Shown: positions 8,593-17,201, numbered from the stretch's first letter. The stretch: DNA of 64,000 nt from Terriglobia bacterium (GCA_020072815.1 JAIQGE010000002.1:124001-188000); one strand, 5' to 3'. The notes: generated from the sequence alone by a model not told the origin. Translations and numbers: made by a program.

Positions 8593-9648
8593 ATGCTTCT
8601 CCAGGGCATTTTCCCGGCAGTGACCACGCCGTTTGACTCAGCCGGCACGGTCTATCACAAGAAAATCGAACACAACATTGACCGCTATTCGCGGACGCCG
8701 GTGGCCGGCATGGTCATTCTGGGCTCTACCGGTGAAGCGGTCATGCTCAGCGACGATGAGCGTCGCGACGTTCTCCGCATCTCCGCCGAGGTAGCGTCCC
8801 CGGAAAAAGTGTTGATCGCCGGCACCGGGGCGGAGTCGGTGATCGAAACCCTTCGCCTTACAGAATATGCCGCCGCCTTGAACTATGACGTGGCCCTGGT
8901 GCGCACGCCGCATTTCTACCGCCCGCAGATGAAACCGGAAGCCATGCTGGCTTTCTACCGCACGGTGGCTGACCGCTCGCCCCTGCCGGTGCTGCTGTAT
9001 ACCGTTCCACCGTTCACCGCTTACGACCTGCCCCTGGAAGTCATCGTGGAACTGGCCGATCATCCCAACATTATTGGAATCAAGGAATCCAGCGGCAATG
9101 TGGAAAAGGTCTCGGCCATGGTCCAGCAGACGCGCCATATCAAGCGGACGGCCAAGGTCACCGAGGTCCAGCAGGCGGTCACCGGGCGCATGGCGGCCAG
9201 CGCGCCGGCCGGCGGCCCTGACGCGCTGGTTACTTTAGGGACATCTTCCGGCGCCGTGGCCGTCGCCCAGCCGCCCAAGGCCCCGACGTTGAAGACCCGC
9301 GACAAAGAAGTGGGCTTTCAAGTACTTGTGGGAGCTGCCCATACTCTGCTGCCCTCGCTCCAGGCAGGCGCCAGCGGCGGGGTGCTGGGCATTGCCTCGC
9401 CCGCCCCTACAATTTGCTTTGAAATCTATTCCGCTTTTAGAGACAATGACCTGGAGTTGGCGCGGTCCAAACAGGAGGGACTTGCGCCTGTGTCCAGACG
9501 GGTGGTTTCTGAGCTTGGAATTCCAGCGGTCAAGTACGCCATGGACCTCAACGGGTACTACGGCGGTCCTCCCCGGCTTCCCCTGCTGCCGTTGACGGCG
9601 GCCCAGAAAAAGGACATCGAAGGTCACATGGAGTTCTTCCGGAACTAG
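8593..9648 (+). CDS. DapA/N-acetylneuraminate lyase superfamily protein with insertion
   Basis: This is a TIM-barrel class I lyase/synthase of the dihydrodipicolinate synthase family, which forms a Schiff base between a lysine and pyruvate or another 2-oxoacid. Visible landmarks are GIFPAVTTPFD at the start, GSTGEAVMLSDDE (family GTTGE), Tyr136 in LLYTVPP and the Schiff-base Lys164 in GIKESSGN. The Arg that follows the family YNVPxR motif and binds the substrate carboxylate is replaced by Phe, so lysine biosynthesis is unlikely to be its job. At 351 residues it is about 55 longer than usual. The excess is an Ala/Pro/Thr-rich segment at about residues 183-240, just before strand 7. It stands alone. 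Confidence 0.8.
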   Translation: MLLQGIFPAVTTPFDSAGTVYHKKIEHNIDRYSRTPVAGMVILGSTGEAVMLSDDERRDVLRISAEVASPEKVLIAGTGAESVIETLRLTEYAAALNYDVALVRTPHFYRPQMKPEAMLAFYRTVADRSPLPVLLYTVPPFTAYDLPLEVIVELADHPNIIGIKESSGNVEKVSAMVQQTRHIKRTAKVTEVQQAVTGRMAASAPAGGPDALVTLGTSSGAVAVAQPPKAPTLKTRDKEVGFQVLVGAAHTLLPSLQAGASGGVLGIASPAPTICFEIYSAFRDNDLELARSKQEGLAPVSRRVVSELGIPAVKYAMDLNGYYGGPPRLPLLPLTAAQKKDIEGHMEFFRN

Positions 9649-9702
9649 GGCGCCCCCCTCCCAGGGCCAAAATGTCCGGCCTTGTCCGGGGGGGTGCCAC
9701 AA
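9649..9702. repeat. GC-rich imperfect inverted repeat after the DapA-like gene
   Basis: The stretch just after the stop can fold GGCGCCCCCC against GGGGGGGTGCC, with an inner GGCC/GGCC pair. There is no T-run, so it is not a clear terminator; it may be a REP-type element or an RNA end structure. Confidence 0.4.
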
Positions 9703-9815
9703 ACGCGGGTTACGTGCCAGGTTTTGCGCCCTGAGTGCAGAGTTTTTCATCGGGTTGTACCGGGACGCTGGTTGGGGTATTGTGAACGGGCAGCAGGCTC
9801 CTTAGACTATTCTTG

Positions 9816-9828
9816 TCCCGAATCGGGA
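9816..9828. promoter_or_regulatory. 13-bp palindrome upstream of XRE gene
   Basis: TCCCGA-A-TCGGGA is a perfect palindrome 28 bp before the GTG start of the XRE regulator. The position suits an autoregulatory operator, but this is only an inference from position and symmetry. Confidence 0.35.
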
Positions 9829-9856
9829 AGCGTCGCGGGGCCTGGGAGAAATTACA

Positions 9857-10690
9857 GTGTTGTCTGCGGGCAGAAAATTACGTGATCTTCGCGAGCAGCT
9901 GGGACTGACTCTGCGCGACGTGGAACTGGCCAGCACGGCGCTGGCGGAATCCCGCGGCATTGAAGAGTTCATCATCAACCCCAGCCGGCTTTCCGACATT
10001 GAGACCAAGGGAGTCATTCCCAGCATTTATCGCCTGTACGTCTTGTCGGTGATTTACCGCGCTGATTTCACGGAGCTGCTCAAGCTCTACGGCGTGGACC
10101 TGAGTTCCACCGCCGCCGACTTTGCCATCTGCAAGCCCAGCAAGACCCATCGCCTGGATATGGTCACCGGGCGAGGCACCGTGCAGGTCCCGGTCAAATT
10201 TGATCCCGGCTTTGACATACGGCGCTCGGCCGACCTGGGCCGGATGATTGAGAACTGGGGCGTGGTCCCACTGCAGTTCTTGCAGGAGCTTTCCAAGAGG
10301 AAATACACGTACGCGTACATCGGCACGGAAGACCTGACCATGTACCCGCTGCTGCTGCCCGGCTCTTTTGTTCAAGTGGATGAAGAGCGCAGCCGCGTGG
10401 AAGAAGGCAAGTGGCGTTCCGAGTTTGAGCGGCCCATTTATTTCGTGGAGACCCGCGAAGGGCATGTTTGCTGCTGGTGCTCCGTGCGGCGGGGAGAGAT
10501 CGTGCTGCAGTCGCACCCGCTTTCGCCGGTTCCGCCGCGCATCTTGAAGCATCCGCAGGAAGCGGAAGTGATTGGCCAGGTGGTGGGCTTGGCTATGCGC
10601 CTGGTGGAGTGGTATGCCCCGGATGAACCACAGCTGCAATCGAGTCCTGCAGCAGACGAAGATGAGCAGCGAGAAGTGCGTCGTCGTTGA
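9857..10690 (+). CDS. XRE-family HTH transcriptional regulator
   Basis: The N-terminal 75 residues form a Cro/CI-type helix-turn-helix (KLRDLREQLGLTLRDVELAS, then SRLSDIETKGVIPSIYRLYV), with an insert between helices 2 and 3. The remaining 200 residues are a sensor-like domain I cannot assign, with RKYTYAYIGTEDLTMYPLLL and GSFVQVDEE. The latter resembles the S24/LexA-like fold of some XRE proteins, though no Ser-Lys dyad is evident. The GTG start has GGGAGAA upstream. A palindrome 28 bp before the start may be its operator. The 3' end overlaps the convergent gene at 10593 by 98 bp. Confidence 0.8.
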   Translation: MLSAGRKLRDLREQLGLTLRDVELASTALAESRGIEEFIINPSRLSDIETKGVIPSIYRLYVLSVIYRADFTELLKLYGVDLSSTAADFAICKPSKTHRLDMVTGRGTVQVPVKFDPGFDIRRSADLGRMIENWGVVPLQFLQELSKRKYTYAYIGTEDLTMYPLLLPGSFVQVDEERSRVEEGKWRSEFERPIYFVETREGHVCCWCSVRRGEIVLQSHPLSPVPPRILKHPQEAEVIGQVVGLAMRLVEWYAPDEPQLQSSPAADEDEQREVRRR

Positions 10691-10994
10691 CCGGCGCCTT
10701 GAGCACGAACGATTCCGCCGTCAGTACCTCCGGCCCTCCGGTACGTCCCACCGCTTGTTTGAATTCCTCGTAGATCTCCCGCATCGGCGTCCGCACCAGT
10801 TCCATGGCGTTTTCCAGGTGGGCGTTGAAGATGGTCTCCTGCGCGGCGCGGCGGCCATAGGTGCGCGAAAGGCCCCAGTGGCGGTAGGCGCCGTCTTCGG
10901 TCTGCAGCGAGCAGATGTAGGTGAGCCTCTCCAATAGCGTCGGCAAGACGCCCAGAGAGCGCTTCTCAAAGTCTTCGGCAGCCTTGAACATCAT
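10593..10994 (-). CDS. Hypothetical protein, 133 aa
   Basis: The product is mostly helical (FEKRSLGVLPTLLERLTYIC, ETIFNAHLENAMELVRTPMR, DDALLAAHLRLLQDSIAAVV) and has no signal peptide. I do not recognise the family. It overlaps the last 98 bp of the XRE gene in the convergent sense, so either its C-terminus or that of the regulator may be mis-set. A 7-7-7 inverted repeat lies about 40 bp upstream of its start and could control it. Confidence 0.5.
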   Translation of the reverse strand: MMFKAAEDFEKRSLGVLPTLLERLTYICSLQTEDGAYRHWGLSRTYGRRAAQETIFNAHLENAMELVRTPMREIYEEFKQAVGRTGGPEVLTAESFVLKAPVNDDALLAAHLRLLQDSIAAVVHPGHTTPPGA

Positions 10995-11035
10995 CGCGCG
11001 TTCACCCGGAAACCACCGTTATTTGCTTTGGCTGG

Positions 11036-11056
11036 TATGCTATCAAAACTAGCATA
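11036..11056. promoter_or_regulatory. Inverted repeat between divergent genes
   Basis: TATGCTA-TCAAAAC-TAGCATA is a perfect 7-bp inverted repeat with a 7-bp spacer, about 40 bp upstream of the minus-strand gene at 10994 and about 205 bp upstream of the DUF2127 gene. It looks like a dimeric regulator site; the factor is unknown. Confidence 0.4.
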
Positions 11057-11262
11057 GCCCGCACCTTGGACTTCAGGACCCCGCGGATTTTTCTGGAATC
11101 CGGAATATTCCGGGCAAATGCTGATCACGAAAGTACCTGCGCAAGGGGAGTTTTGGTCTTTATTAGCCAACCTTCACGTTTATTCTTTAGAATCAGGAAA
11201 CGTCATCTTTTAAAAGCTTCCAACCAGGGGAGGCCCAGGGGGCTCGGGCGGCGCATCAAGGT

Positions 11263-11769
11263 ATGCACAGTCTTCTTGTCAAACATTTTGGTCTGCGCGG
11301 GATCGCTATTTTTGAAGCCGGCAAAGGCCTGCTGGCGGTGGGGTTCGGCATCTGGGTGCTGACCGCGCTGCACAAGGACATGAACAGCGTGGCCCAGGAC
11401 ATGCTCCAGATCATGCACAGGTTTCTGCACATCAATCCTGACCGGCACTTCTACCGGTGGGCCCTGGAGGAAGTCGGTAGCCTCACTCCAAAGACCCTGT
11501 GGCTCATCTTCGCACTGGCCATGGCCTATGTAACCATCCGTTTCGTCGAGGCCGCCGGGTTGTGGCTGGAGAAAGAGTGGGCCGAGTGGTTTGCGCTGAT
11601 CTCCGGCTCCGTTTATTTGCCCATCGAGATTGCTGCTTTGCTTCGCCATGCGACCGGCTGGAAATGGGCGATTCTCAGCGTGAATGCTCTCATCGTGATC
11701 TACTTGGCCTGGCTGCTAATAGACTCGCGCAAGCGCCGGCGAGAAGCCCAGGAAGCGGCCACGGCCTGA
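11263..11769 (+). CDS. DUF2127 family membrane protein
   Basis: At 168 residues, with GLRGIAIFEAGKGLLAVGFG at the start and three further hydrophobic segments (LWLIFALAMAYVTIRFVEAA, WFALISGSVYLPIEIAALL, AILSVNALIVIYLAWLLI), it matches the length and layout of DUF2127 integral membrane proteins. The WLEKEWAEWFALISGSVYLP segment is the family's best-known part. The function of DUF2127 is not established. It ends in a basic cytoplasmic tail (DSRKRRREAQEAA) and converges on the amidohydrolase gene. Confidence 0.8.
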   Translation: MHSLLVKHFGLRGIAIFEAGKGLLAVGFGIWVLTALHKDMNSVAQDMLQIMHRFLHINPDRHFYRWALEEVGSLTPKTLWLIFALAMAYVTIRFVEAAGLWLEKEWAEWFALISGSVYLPIEIAALLRHATGWKWAILSVNALIVIYLAWLLIDSRKRRREAQEAATA

Positions 11770-11856
11770 GGAAGATCCCAGCCGCAACTTGCGCGACGGT
11801 CTCTTCAAGCTCGCCCCATTCGCGCGTCTTCGCGGCCGCTTTTCGCCGATGGCCGG

Positions 11857-13626
11857 CTACCTCGCTTCGTACACGGTCTTGCCGCCCACCACCGTCCGCA
11901 AGACTTTGGTCTTGAGGATCTCAGCCGGCGCCACCTTGGTGATGTCGCGGTCCAGTACGATGAAGTCGGCCAGCATGCCTGGCTGGAGCACGCCTTTTTC
12001 TTTTTCCGCGAACTCCGCATACGCCGAACCCGTAGTGTATGCCGCGATGGCCTGCTGAATCGTCAACTTTTGCTCGGGAAAATACTCTTTGGTGCCCGCT
12101 TCGTTCTTGCGCGTGACGGCGCAGTAGATTCCGCGGAACGGCGTGATGGGTTCCACCGGGTAGTCGGTGCCGAAAGCCAGGGTCACGCCGTCGTCCAGAA
12201 ATTCTTTCCACGCGTACGAGTGTTTGGCGCGCGCGGCCCCGATGTGCGACTCCGCCCAGTTCATGTCCGTCAAAAGATGGTTGGGCTGCATGGAAGCGAT
12301 CACGCCCAGGTTCTTGAACTTCTTGTAGTCTTCCGGAGCGACCACCTGCGCGTGCTCAATGCGGAAGCGCAGGTTTCGCTTGCCGCTCTTTTTTTCCGCG
12401 AAGGCAAAAGCGTCCAGGGCCATGCGCGCGCCGCGGTCGCCGATGGCGTGCAGTCCAATTTGAAAGCCATTGTTGGCGGCCTCCGCCGCTTTTTGATTGA
12501 GCTCGTCCTGCTCGTAGCGGGGAATGCCGGAGTTTTTGGGATCATCGTCAAACGGCGCAAGCATTGCTGCCGTTCTTGATCCCAAAGACCCGTCCATGAA
12601 GCCCTTGAGCATCGCCGTGTGCAGCATGGAGTCGCCCGCAGGATGATGGCCGCGGCGTTGCTTGAGTTCTTCCACTGGCGCGTCAAACGGCAGCCACTCT
12701 GAAATCCGCAAAGTCAGCTTGCCCTCTTTTTCCATTTGCTCGTAGGTCAGGAAATCTTCCCAGTCGGAGTTGTCCTGCGCGGAGGTGATGCCCCAGCGCG
12801 CCGCGTCTTCCAGCGCCAATTCCGCCGCGCGACGCCGTTGCGCCGCAGTCGGAGCCGGGATCTTCGAAAACACCGCGCCCATGGCCGTCTCGCGCAGAAT
12901 GCCCGTAGGTTCGCCCTTGGCGTCGCGATCAATCTTGCCGCCGTGCGGGTCGGCCGTCGCAGCGGTGATGCCCGCGGCTTTCAGCGCCGCAGAGTTGGCG
13001 ATGGCAATGTGCCCGTCCACGCGATTGAAGATTGCCGGGTGGTCGCCGGTGACGGCGTCAATGTCCGCGCGCGTCGGCGTTTCCTGTACGGCCCAGAGCG
13101 TGTGGTCCCAGCCGCGCCCCACCACCCACTCGCCCGCACCGGCGGTCTTGGTGCGCGCCGCAATGCGCGCTTTCATCTCGTCCAGCGATTTGGTCCCCAC
13201 CAGGTCAACGTTCAGCTTCTCAAAGCCGCCCGAGCCCAGGTGGACGTGCGCGTCATTGAATCCCGGCATGACGAAATGTCCGCCCAGATCAATGACTTGC
13301 GTGTTGGGGCCTTTGACCTTTTCGACCCCCCGGTTGTCGCCCACGCCCACGATCCTTCCGCCGGAAACGGCCAGAGCCTGGAAGCGCGTCTGCGTGGGTC
13401 CGATTTGAGACTTCTTGCTCTTAGACTTGATCGCCGTTGGGGACACCAGCACACCATTCGGCGGCGTCTTTCCATCAGCAGAGACCAGCGGCACGAATAC
13501 GGCGCCGGTGTAGATATCGCCGTTAATGAAAATGATGTCGGCTGCGGTCTGTTGTTGTGCGTCTGCAGTGTTGGTCATGATGATTCCCAGGGTGAGTGCG
13601 AACAACAGCACGAGGCAAGTTTTCAT
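11857..13626 (-). CDS. Exported amidohydrolase, YtcJ-like
   Basis: A metal-dependent amidohydrolase of the YtcJ/NfdA group (589 residues). After a Sec signal (MKTCLVLLFALTLGIIMTNTADA) come the N-terminal beta part (ADIIFINGDIYTG), then barrel motifs: MPGFNDAHVHL (first two His), GLHAIGDRGARMALDAF, FRIEHAQVV, SMQPNHLLTDMNWAE and FGTDYPVEP (catalytic Asp). I chose Met at 13626; the longer frame to 13704 is the 3' end of the upstream gene. The ATGA overlap with that gene, an M20 peptidase, implies translational coupling, and the pair may degrade exported peptides or N-acyl compounds. Family substrates vary widely, so the substrate is unknown. Confidence 0.88.
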   Translation of the reverse strand: MKTCLVLLFALTLGIIMTNTADAQQQTAADIIFINGDIYTGAVFVPLVSADGKTPPNGVLVSPTAIKSKSKKSQIGPTQTRFQALAVSGGRIVGVGDNRGVEKVKGPNTQVIDLGGHFVMPGFNDAHVHLGSGGFEKLNVDLVGTKSLDEMKARIAARTKTAGAGEWVVGRGWDHTLWAVQETPTRADIDAVTGDHPAIFNRVDGHIAIANSAALKAAGITAATADPHGGKIDRDAKGEPTGILRETAMGAVFSKIPAPTAAQRRRAAELALEDAARWGITSAQDNSDWEDFLTYEQMEKEGKLTLRISEWLPFDAPVEELKQRRGHHPAGDSMLHTAMLKGFMDGSLGSRTAAMLAPFDDDPKNSGIPRYEQDELNQKAAEAANNGFQIGLHAIGDRGARMALDAFAFAEKKSGKRNLRFRIEHAQVVAPEDYKKFKNLGVIASMQPNHLLTDMNWAESHIGAARAKHSYAWKEFLDDGVTLAFGTDYPVEPITPFRGIYCAVTRKNEAGTKEYFPEQKLTIQQAIAAYTTGSAYAEFAEKEKGVLQPGMLADFIVLDRDITKVAPAEILKTKVLRTVVGGKTVYEAR

Positions 13627-14870
13627 TCGTTGACTCCGGTCAAAGCCAGCAGAGTAAGCAGGATTCGTTTCAATCCCAAATCGCGGTTGGTGCAGTCGAA
13701 CCATTCGCGCAAAGTGTGCGCGCCACCGCCATCGCCGCCGGCGCCAATGGTGGTGGCTTCTTTGCCCAGCGCCAGGGGAACGTTGGCGTCCGTGGAAGCC
13801 AGCCGCGGGATGGACTTGATGCGCAGATGATAATCCACCGCGCGGACGACCTTTAAGATCCGCGCTGATTCCGGCAGCTCCGCCGCCGGCCGGTCGCCGA
13901 TGGATTCAATCGTAAACCGCACCTTGGGCTCGCCGGCGCGGAAGGGCAGCGGAACTTCCGTCCAGACTTCATTCACGCACTCACGCAGGCGGTCTTCCAG
14001 CTTATGCAGTTCGCGCATGGAAGCCGAGCGCAAATCCACGCGCGCCGTGGCGGTTTCCGGAATGGAGTTTACGGAGGTGCCGCCGTGCATCACGCCGATG
14101 TTGAACGTGGTCCGCGGCGACTCCGGCACCGTGCCTTCGCTGAAGCGGGTCAGCGCGCGCGCCAGCAGCAGCAGCGGGTTGGGCACGCCAAAGTCGCTCC
14201 AGGAGTGGCCGCCCGGCCCGCGGAAGGTGATCTCAAAACGGCGGCTGCCCAGCGCCTGGTTGACGTAGGTATCCGTGCCCGCGCCGTCCACCACCAGCAG
14301 GGACTGTATGGAATCTTTCCATGGCTGCGTGGAAAAAATGTGGCGCATGCCGCGCAAATTGCCTTCGCCCTCTTCGCCCACATTGCCGATGAAGGCCACG
14401 TTGGCCGCCAGCTCGAGCTGCGATCGCTTCAGCGCCGAGACCACCGCCAGGATGGCCACCATTCCCGCTGCATTGTCGCTGATGCCCGGCCCGTAAAGGC
14501 GATTGCCGTCTTCGCGCGTTTCCAGGCGCGTGCCCAGCGGAAACACCGTATCCAGGTGCGCGCTCAGGCCGATCATGGGTCCGGCATCAAGCTTGCGCAA
14601 CAGGCCAAACACGTTGCCTAGCTCGTCACTGTGGACGTCTTCCAGCCCCAGCGCGGTGAAACGCTGCACCAGCCAAGCGCTGCGCGCGGCCTCGCCAAAC
14701 GGAGGCGCGGCGATCTCCGTCAACTCGCGCTGCCAGCGCCGGAACTCCATCTCCTGGTTGTGCAGATAGAGCATGGCCGAGTGCACGGCGCGCATTTCCG
14801 CAATCCGCGCCACCTCCTGCTGCGGCAAAAGAGGAGCGTCGGTGTTGGAGGTTGTTGGGCGGCCGGGCAT
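13623..14870 (-). CDS. M20-family metallopeptidase
   Basis: A dizinc M20 peptidase (415 residues) of the peptidase T/CPG2 type. Visible motifs are IGLSAHLDTVFP (first metal ligand and the following Asp), GPGISDNAAGMVAIL (bridging Asp), GNVGEEGEGNLRG (general base Glu-Glu) and GGHSWSDFGVPNP in the lid/dimerisation domain. TIGAGGDGGGAHTLREWFD near the end supplies the last His ligand. No signal peptide is seen, so it is likely cytoplasmic, unlike the amidohydrolase that follows and overlaps it by 4 bp. The substrate is probably a small peptide. The first Met is kept; an internal Met near residue 27 is also possible. Confidence 0.88.
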   Translation of the reverse strand: MPGRPTTSNTDAPLLPQQEVARIAEMRAVHSAMLYLHNQEMEFRRWQRELTEIAAPPFGEAARSAWLVQRFTALGLEDVHSDELGNVFGLLRKLDAGPMIGLSAHLDTVFPLGTRLETREDGNRLYGPGISDNAAGMVAILAVVSALKRSQLELAANVAFIGNVGEEGEGNLRGMRHIFSTQPWKDSIQSLLVVDGAGTDTYVNQALGSRRFEITFRGPGGHSWSDFGVPNPLLLLARALTRFSEGTVPESPRTTFNIGVMHGGTSVNSIPETATARVDLRSASMRELHKLEDRLRECVNEVWTEVPLPFRAGEPKVRFTIESIGDRPAAELPESARILKVVRAVDYHLRIKSIPRLASTDANVPLALGKEATTIGAGGDGGGAHTLREWFDCTNRDLGLKRILLTLLALTGVNE

Positions 14871-14915
14871 GGCTATGGAGAAATACTATACCGTGCGGTG
14901 TCGGAAGCTCTCGCG

Positions 14916-14948
14916 CAAAAAACAAGCGGCCCCGCTGGACAGGGCCGC
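14916..14948 (-). terminator. Rho-independent terminator of the NPQPLPP gene
   Basis: On the minus strand, GCGGCCC and GGGCCGC form a stem with a 9-nt loop, followed by TTGTTTTTTG. It lies 26 bp after the stop of the gene at 14975 and resembles the terminators at 16921 and 17366. Confidence 0.85.
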
Positions 14949-14974
14949 CGCAATGCGAACGAAATCTTCAAGAG

Positions 14975-15517
14975 CTACTTCGGGCTGGTGGTGGTGGTGC
15001 TGCCGCCGCTGTTCTTCTTGCTCTTAGCGGCGTGGGTGCCTGCAGGCTGCTTTTTGCTGGCTGTCGTGGTCCTGGGAGGCAACGGTTGCGGGTTCAACGC
15101 CACCTTGCTCCCGGGCGAGGACGCGCTCTTGCTGGTAGCTGTAGTCTTCCTTGCTCCAGGGGGCAGCGGTTGCGGGTTCAATGCCACTTTGCTTCCAGGC
15201 GAGGCTTTGGTCGTACGAGGAGGCAACGGTTGTGGATTGAGAGACACTTTGCTCCCAGGTGATGTGGAGGTCTTTCTTGCGCCAGGAGGCAGCGGTTGCG
15301 GGTTCAAGGCCACCTTGCTTCCCGGTGATGCCTGTCTTCCGCCCGGTGATGACTGTCTTCCGTTCAGCTGCGCACCCGGAGGCTCGGGCTGAGGATTCAG
15401 CTTTACGCTGCTTTTCTTGGAATCAGGACTTGCGTTGCTTCCGCCGGATGCCGCCTGCGCGAACGCCAGGCTGCTGGCCAGCAAGGTCACGATCGCGACT
15501 GTTAATGCCTTTTTCAT
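14975..15517 (-). CDS. Secreted repeat protein with NPQPLPP motifs
   Basis: After a signal peptide (MKKALTVAIVTLLASSLAFA) the 180-residue protein consists of about five units of 20-28 residues, each with the core LNPQP(L/E)PP. Four units share SPGSKV(A/S)LNPQPLPP followed by GARKT or RTT. The C-terminal tail (AAKSKKNSGGSTTTTSPK) is Lys/Ser/Thr-rich and resembles the tails of the two small proteins at 16980 and 17424. I start at the Met at 15517, which has GGATGGG upstream. The NPQPLPP motif occurs in secreted proteins of several phyla, but I know of no assigned function. A basic, flexible, cell-wall or nucleic-acid binding protein is possible. Confidence 0.75.
   Translation of the reverse strand: MKKALTVAIVTLLASSLAFAQAASGGSNASPDSKKSSVKLNPQPEPPGAQLNGRQSSPGGRQASPGSKVALNPQPLPPGARKTSTSPGSKVSLNPQPLPPRTTKASPGSKVALNPQPLPPGARKTTATSKSASSPGSKVALNPQPLPPRTTTASKKQPAGTHAAKSKKNSGGSTTTTSPK
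15066..15400 (-). repeat. Coding tandem repeat for NPQPLPP units
   Basis: Five imperfect 60-84 bp units share a core that on the plus strand reads ggcagcggttgcgggttca or a close variant. The units are in frame inside the gene at 14975. Spacing and coding character rule out a CRISPR array. Confidence 0.8.
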
Positions 15518-15640
15518 TTCCCATCCTTTGTGTGGACTCAAGATCACGCTGCCGTACCAGGGTGAAAACCCCTTGGCAATCGAAGATACGCGCAAATCTT
15601 AGCGAAATCTTTGGGTTGCCGCAATTGCCACTGGCGCGTT

Positions 15641-16711
15641 TTATCGTCCGCCGCTAGCCAAATTGTCCTTCGGCCCTTGCCCAATGTTGACATAGTCAAT
15701 TTCATGAAAAAACCAACTGTCACTCTCTCTCCCGGGTTGATATGTGCGCACTACTTTTCTGCTCGGCATCCCGAAATGAACCGCCGTGATTTCAACCTCG
15801 ACTTTACGAGGGATTAGTTGCATTTCTGATTTTCCAGGGATAGGTTCCATCATTAGGTCTGGGCTTCCCGCCCGGTCTAGTGATCGCAGATGCATGCTCC
15901 ATTTTGCTGACTCTGGCAATTGGTTGATGGCAATTTCAGAGGACAAATGCAACTCGATATTGCTGTGGCGAAAGAAAGGCTGGCCTCCCCAAGCCCCGAG
16001 CCTACCGGATGCCGGTTCCACCCTCACAAATGCAGGAATGTTACAGTCATTCCGTAAATCCCCCATCTCGGAATTGTTGCCAAGCACCATTTCAATAGTT
16101 GACGAAATTGGCACAACCATTTGCCACGGAGACCACATTGCCCGTTCTCGTGAACACACGATTTCATTCCAGTCTTTTGAATCGATCTTGTCGGTGACGA
16201 AAGCTACATTAGCCACACCTCCAGTCTTTGGATATGTAATCTCTATTTTTTCAAAGTTTGAGAGAGTGATCTTGGCGTGCACTGAATCGAGGGGATTGGT
16301 TTCTGAGATGGTTTGTTTGAGAGCTCTCGCGGCGAGATCAATCCGGTTAATCGATCTTGTTGTTCCATCCTCCTGCTTCTGCAGCAGAGTGCTTAATCGA
16401 GGTGTAAGAGCTTCTACCAGTTCTTGATTTGAGGCCGCTAAGCGGCCCTGAAAGGCCCGATCCCCGTTCTTCGTTGCTATTTCTTTTAGTTTCTTATCAG
16501 CGTCATTCTCAACCAACGCACTGACGAGGGCAAGAAGACCCGATGCGATTAACAGATTTCTGTGGCGCCTACCTGGCTTCGTGAGAACTCGTCTCTCTTT
16601 ATCGAAGGTTTCTCGGCCAAGGCTATGAAGGCTGATCCCCGAAGTAAGAGCAATGCCGATATACTTTAGCCACTGAGAAATTATTTTCAGGATTTCGGGC
16701 GGGATCGCCAT
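15641..16711 (-). CDS. Hypothetical protein with N-terminal membrane segments, 356 aa
   Basis: Two hydrophobic segments near the N-terminus (IISQWLKYIGIALTSGISLH, RNLLIASGLLALVSALVE) are followed by a soluble domain beginning with a possible coiled coil (ENDADKKLKEIATKN, LSTLLQKQEDGTTRS). Beta-like stretches later include ITLSNFEKIEITYPKTGGV and SNIELHLSSEIAINQL. I do not recognise it. GC content is clearly lower than in flanking genes, so horizontal acquisition is plausible. The start and frame are unambiguous because no other gene fits here. Confidence 0.6.
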   Translation of the reverse strand: MAIPPEILKIISQWLKYIGIALTSGISLHSLGRETFDKERRVLTKPGRRHRNLLIASGLLALVSALVENDADKKLKEIATKNGDRAFQGRLAASNQELVEALTPRLSTLLQKQEDGTTRSINRIDLAARALKQTISETNPLDSVHAKITLSNFEKIEITYPKTGGVANVAFVTDKIDSKDWNEIVCSRERAMWSPWQMVVPISSTIEMVLGNNSEMGDLRNDCNIPAFVRVEPASGRLGAWGGQPFFRHSNIELHLSSEIAINQLPESAKWSMHLRSLDRAGSPDLMMEPIPGKSEMQLIPRKVEVEITAVHFGMPSRKVVRTYQPGRESDSWFFHEIDYVNIGQGPKDNLASGGR

Positions 16712-16920
16712 CTGCCCCTCTAAAAAAGTAACTTTGTTGACGCTACCGTCTTTTTACATAGGTTTGACAGCTTACAATGACTGGAGGAATGCCGTAAAGC
16801 AACCCGTGTCAATGCCCCCAAAAAGAATTAGGGCGGGTGCCTACCTTTTCCACTCTGTTTATACGAGGCGGGCTTTTTGGCAATAGCCACCAAGCGTATT
16901 CCCGGATCAAAGGCGTCTGG

Positions 16921-16957
16921 ACAAGAAAGAAGCGGCCCCGTTTGGCAGAGCCGCTTT
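16921..16957 (-). terminator. Rho-independent terminator
   Basis: On the minus strand a stem AAGCGGC/GCCGCTT is followed by a T-rich CTTTCTTG tail, 23 bp after the stop of the gene at 16980. It is nearly the same sequence as the terminator at 17366. Confidence 0.8.
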
Positions 16958-16979
16958 CGATGAAAAACCTTGCAAGAAG

Positions 16980-17201
16980 TTATTTCGGAGGCGGCGTGGT
17001 GCTGGTGCTGCTCTTCTTGCTCTTCTTTCCGCCCTTGTGGCCTTTTTTGGTTTTGGTGGCCTTTTTGCCACTTGTGGCGGAGGCCGTAGTGGCCTTTTTG
17101 CCTGGTGCGGTCTTATCGCCGCTTGAGCCGGTGCCCGTCTGCGCAATAGCCAGGGCACTGCCCAGCAACATGGTGAATACAAACGTGAACAGCTTCTTCA
17201 T
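16980..17201 (-). CDS. Small secreted Lys-rich protein, 73 aa (copy B)
   Basis: A signal peptide (MKKLFTFVFTMLLGSALAIA) precedes a highly basic, low-complexity mature part with repeated GKKAT and KTKK elements, ending KSKKSSTSTTPPPK. It is a close paralogue of the gene at 17424: both share the ribosome site AAAGGAGAAAGC before ATG, the signal peptide, the tail and the terminator. The mature part is histone-H1-like in composition only. Function is unknown; binding to DNA, polyphosphate or the cell envelope is conceivable. Confidence 0.7.
   Translation of the reverse strand: MKKLFTFVFTMLLGSALAIAQTGTGSSGDKTAPGKKATTASATSGKKATKTKKGHKGGKKSKKSSTSTTPPPK

Noticed and set aside
15066-15400. Regularly spaced repeats that might be a CRISPR array
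   Set aside because: Units are imperfect, in frame, lack unique spacers of constant length and encode a secreted repeat protein.
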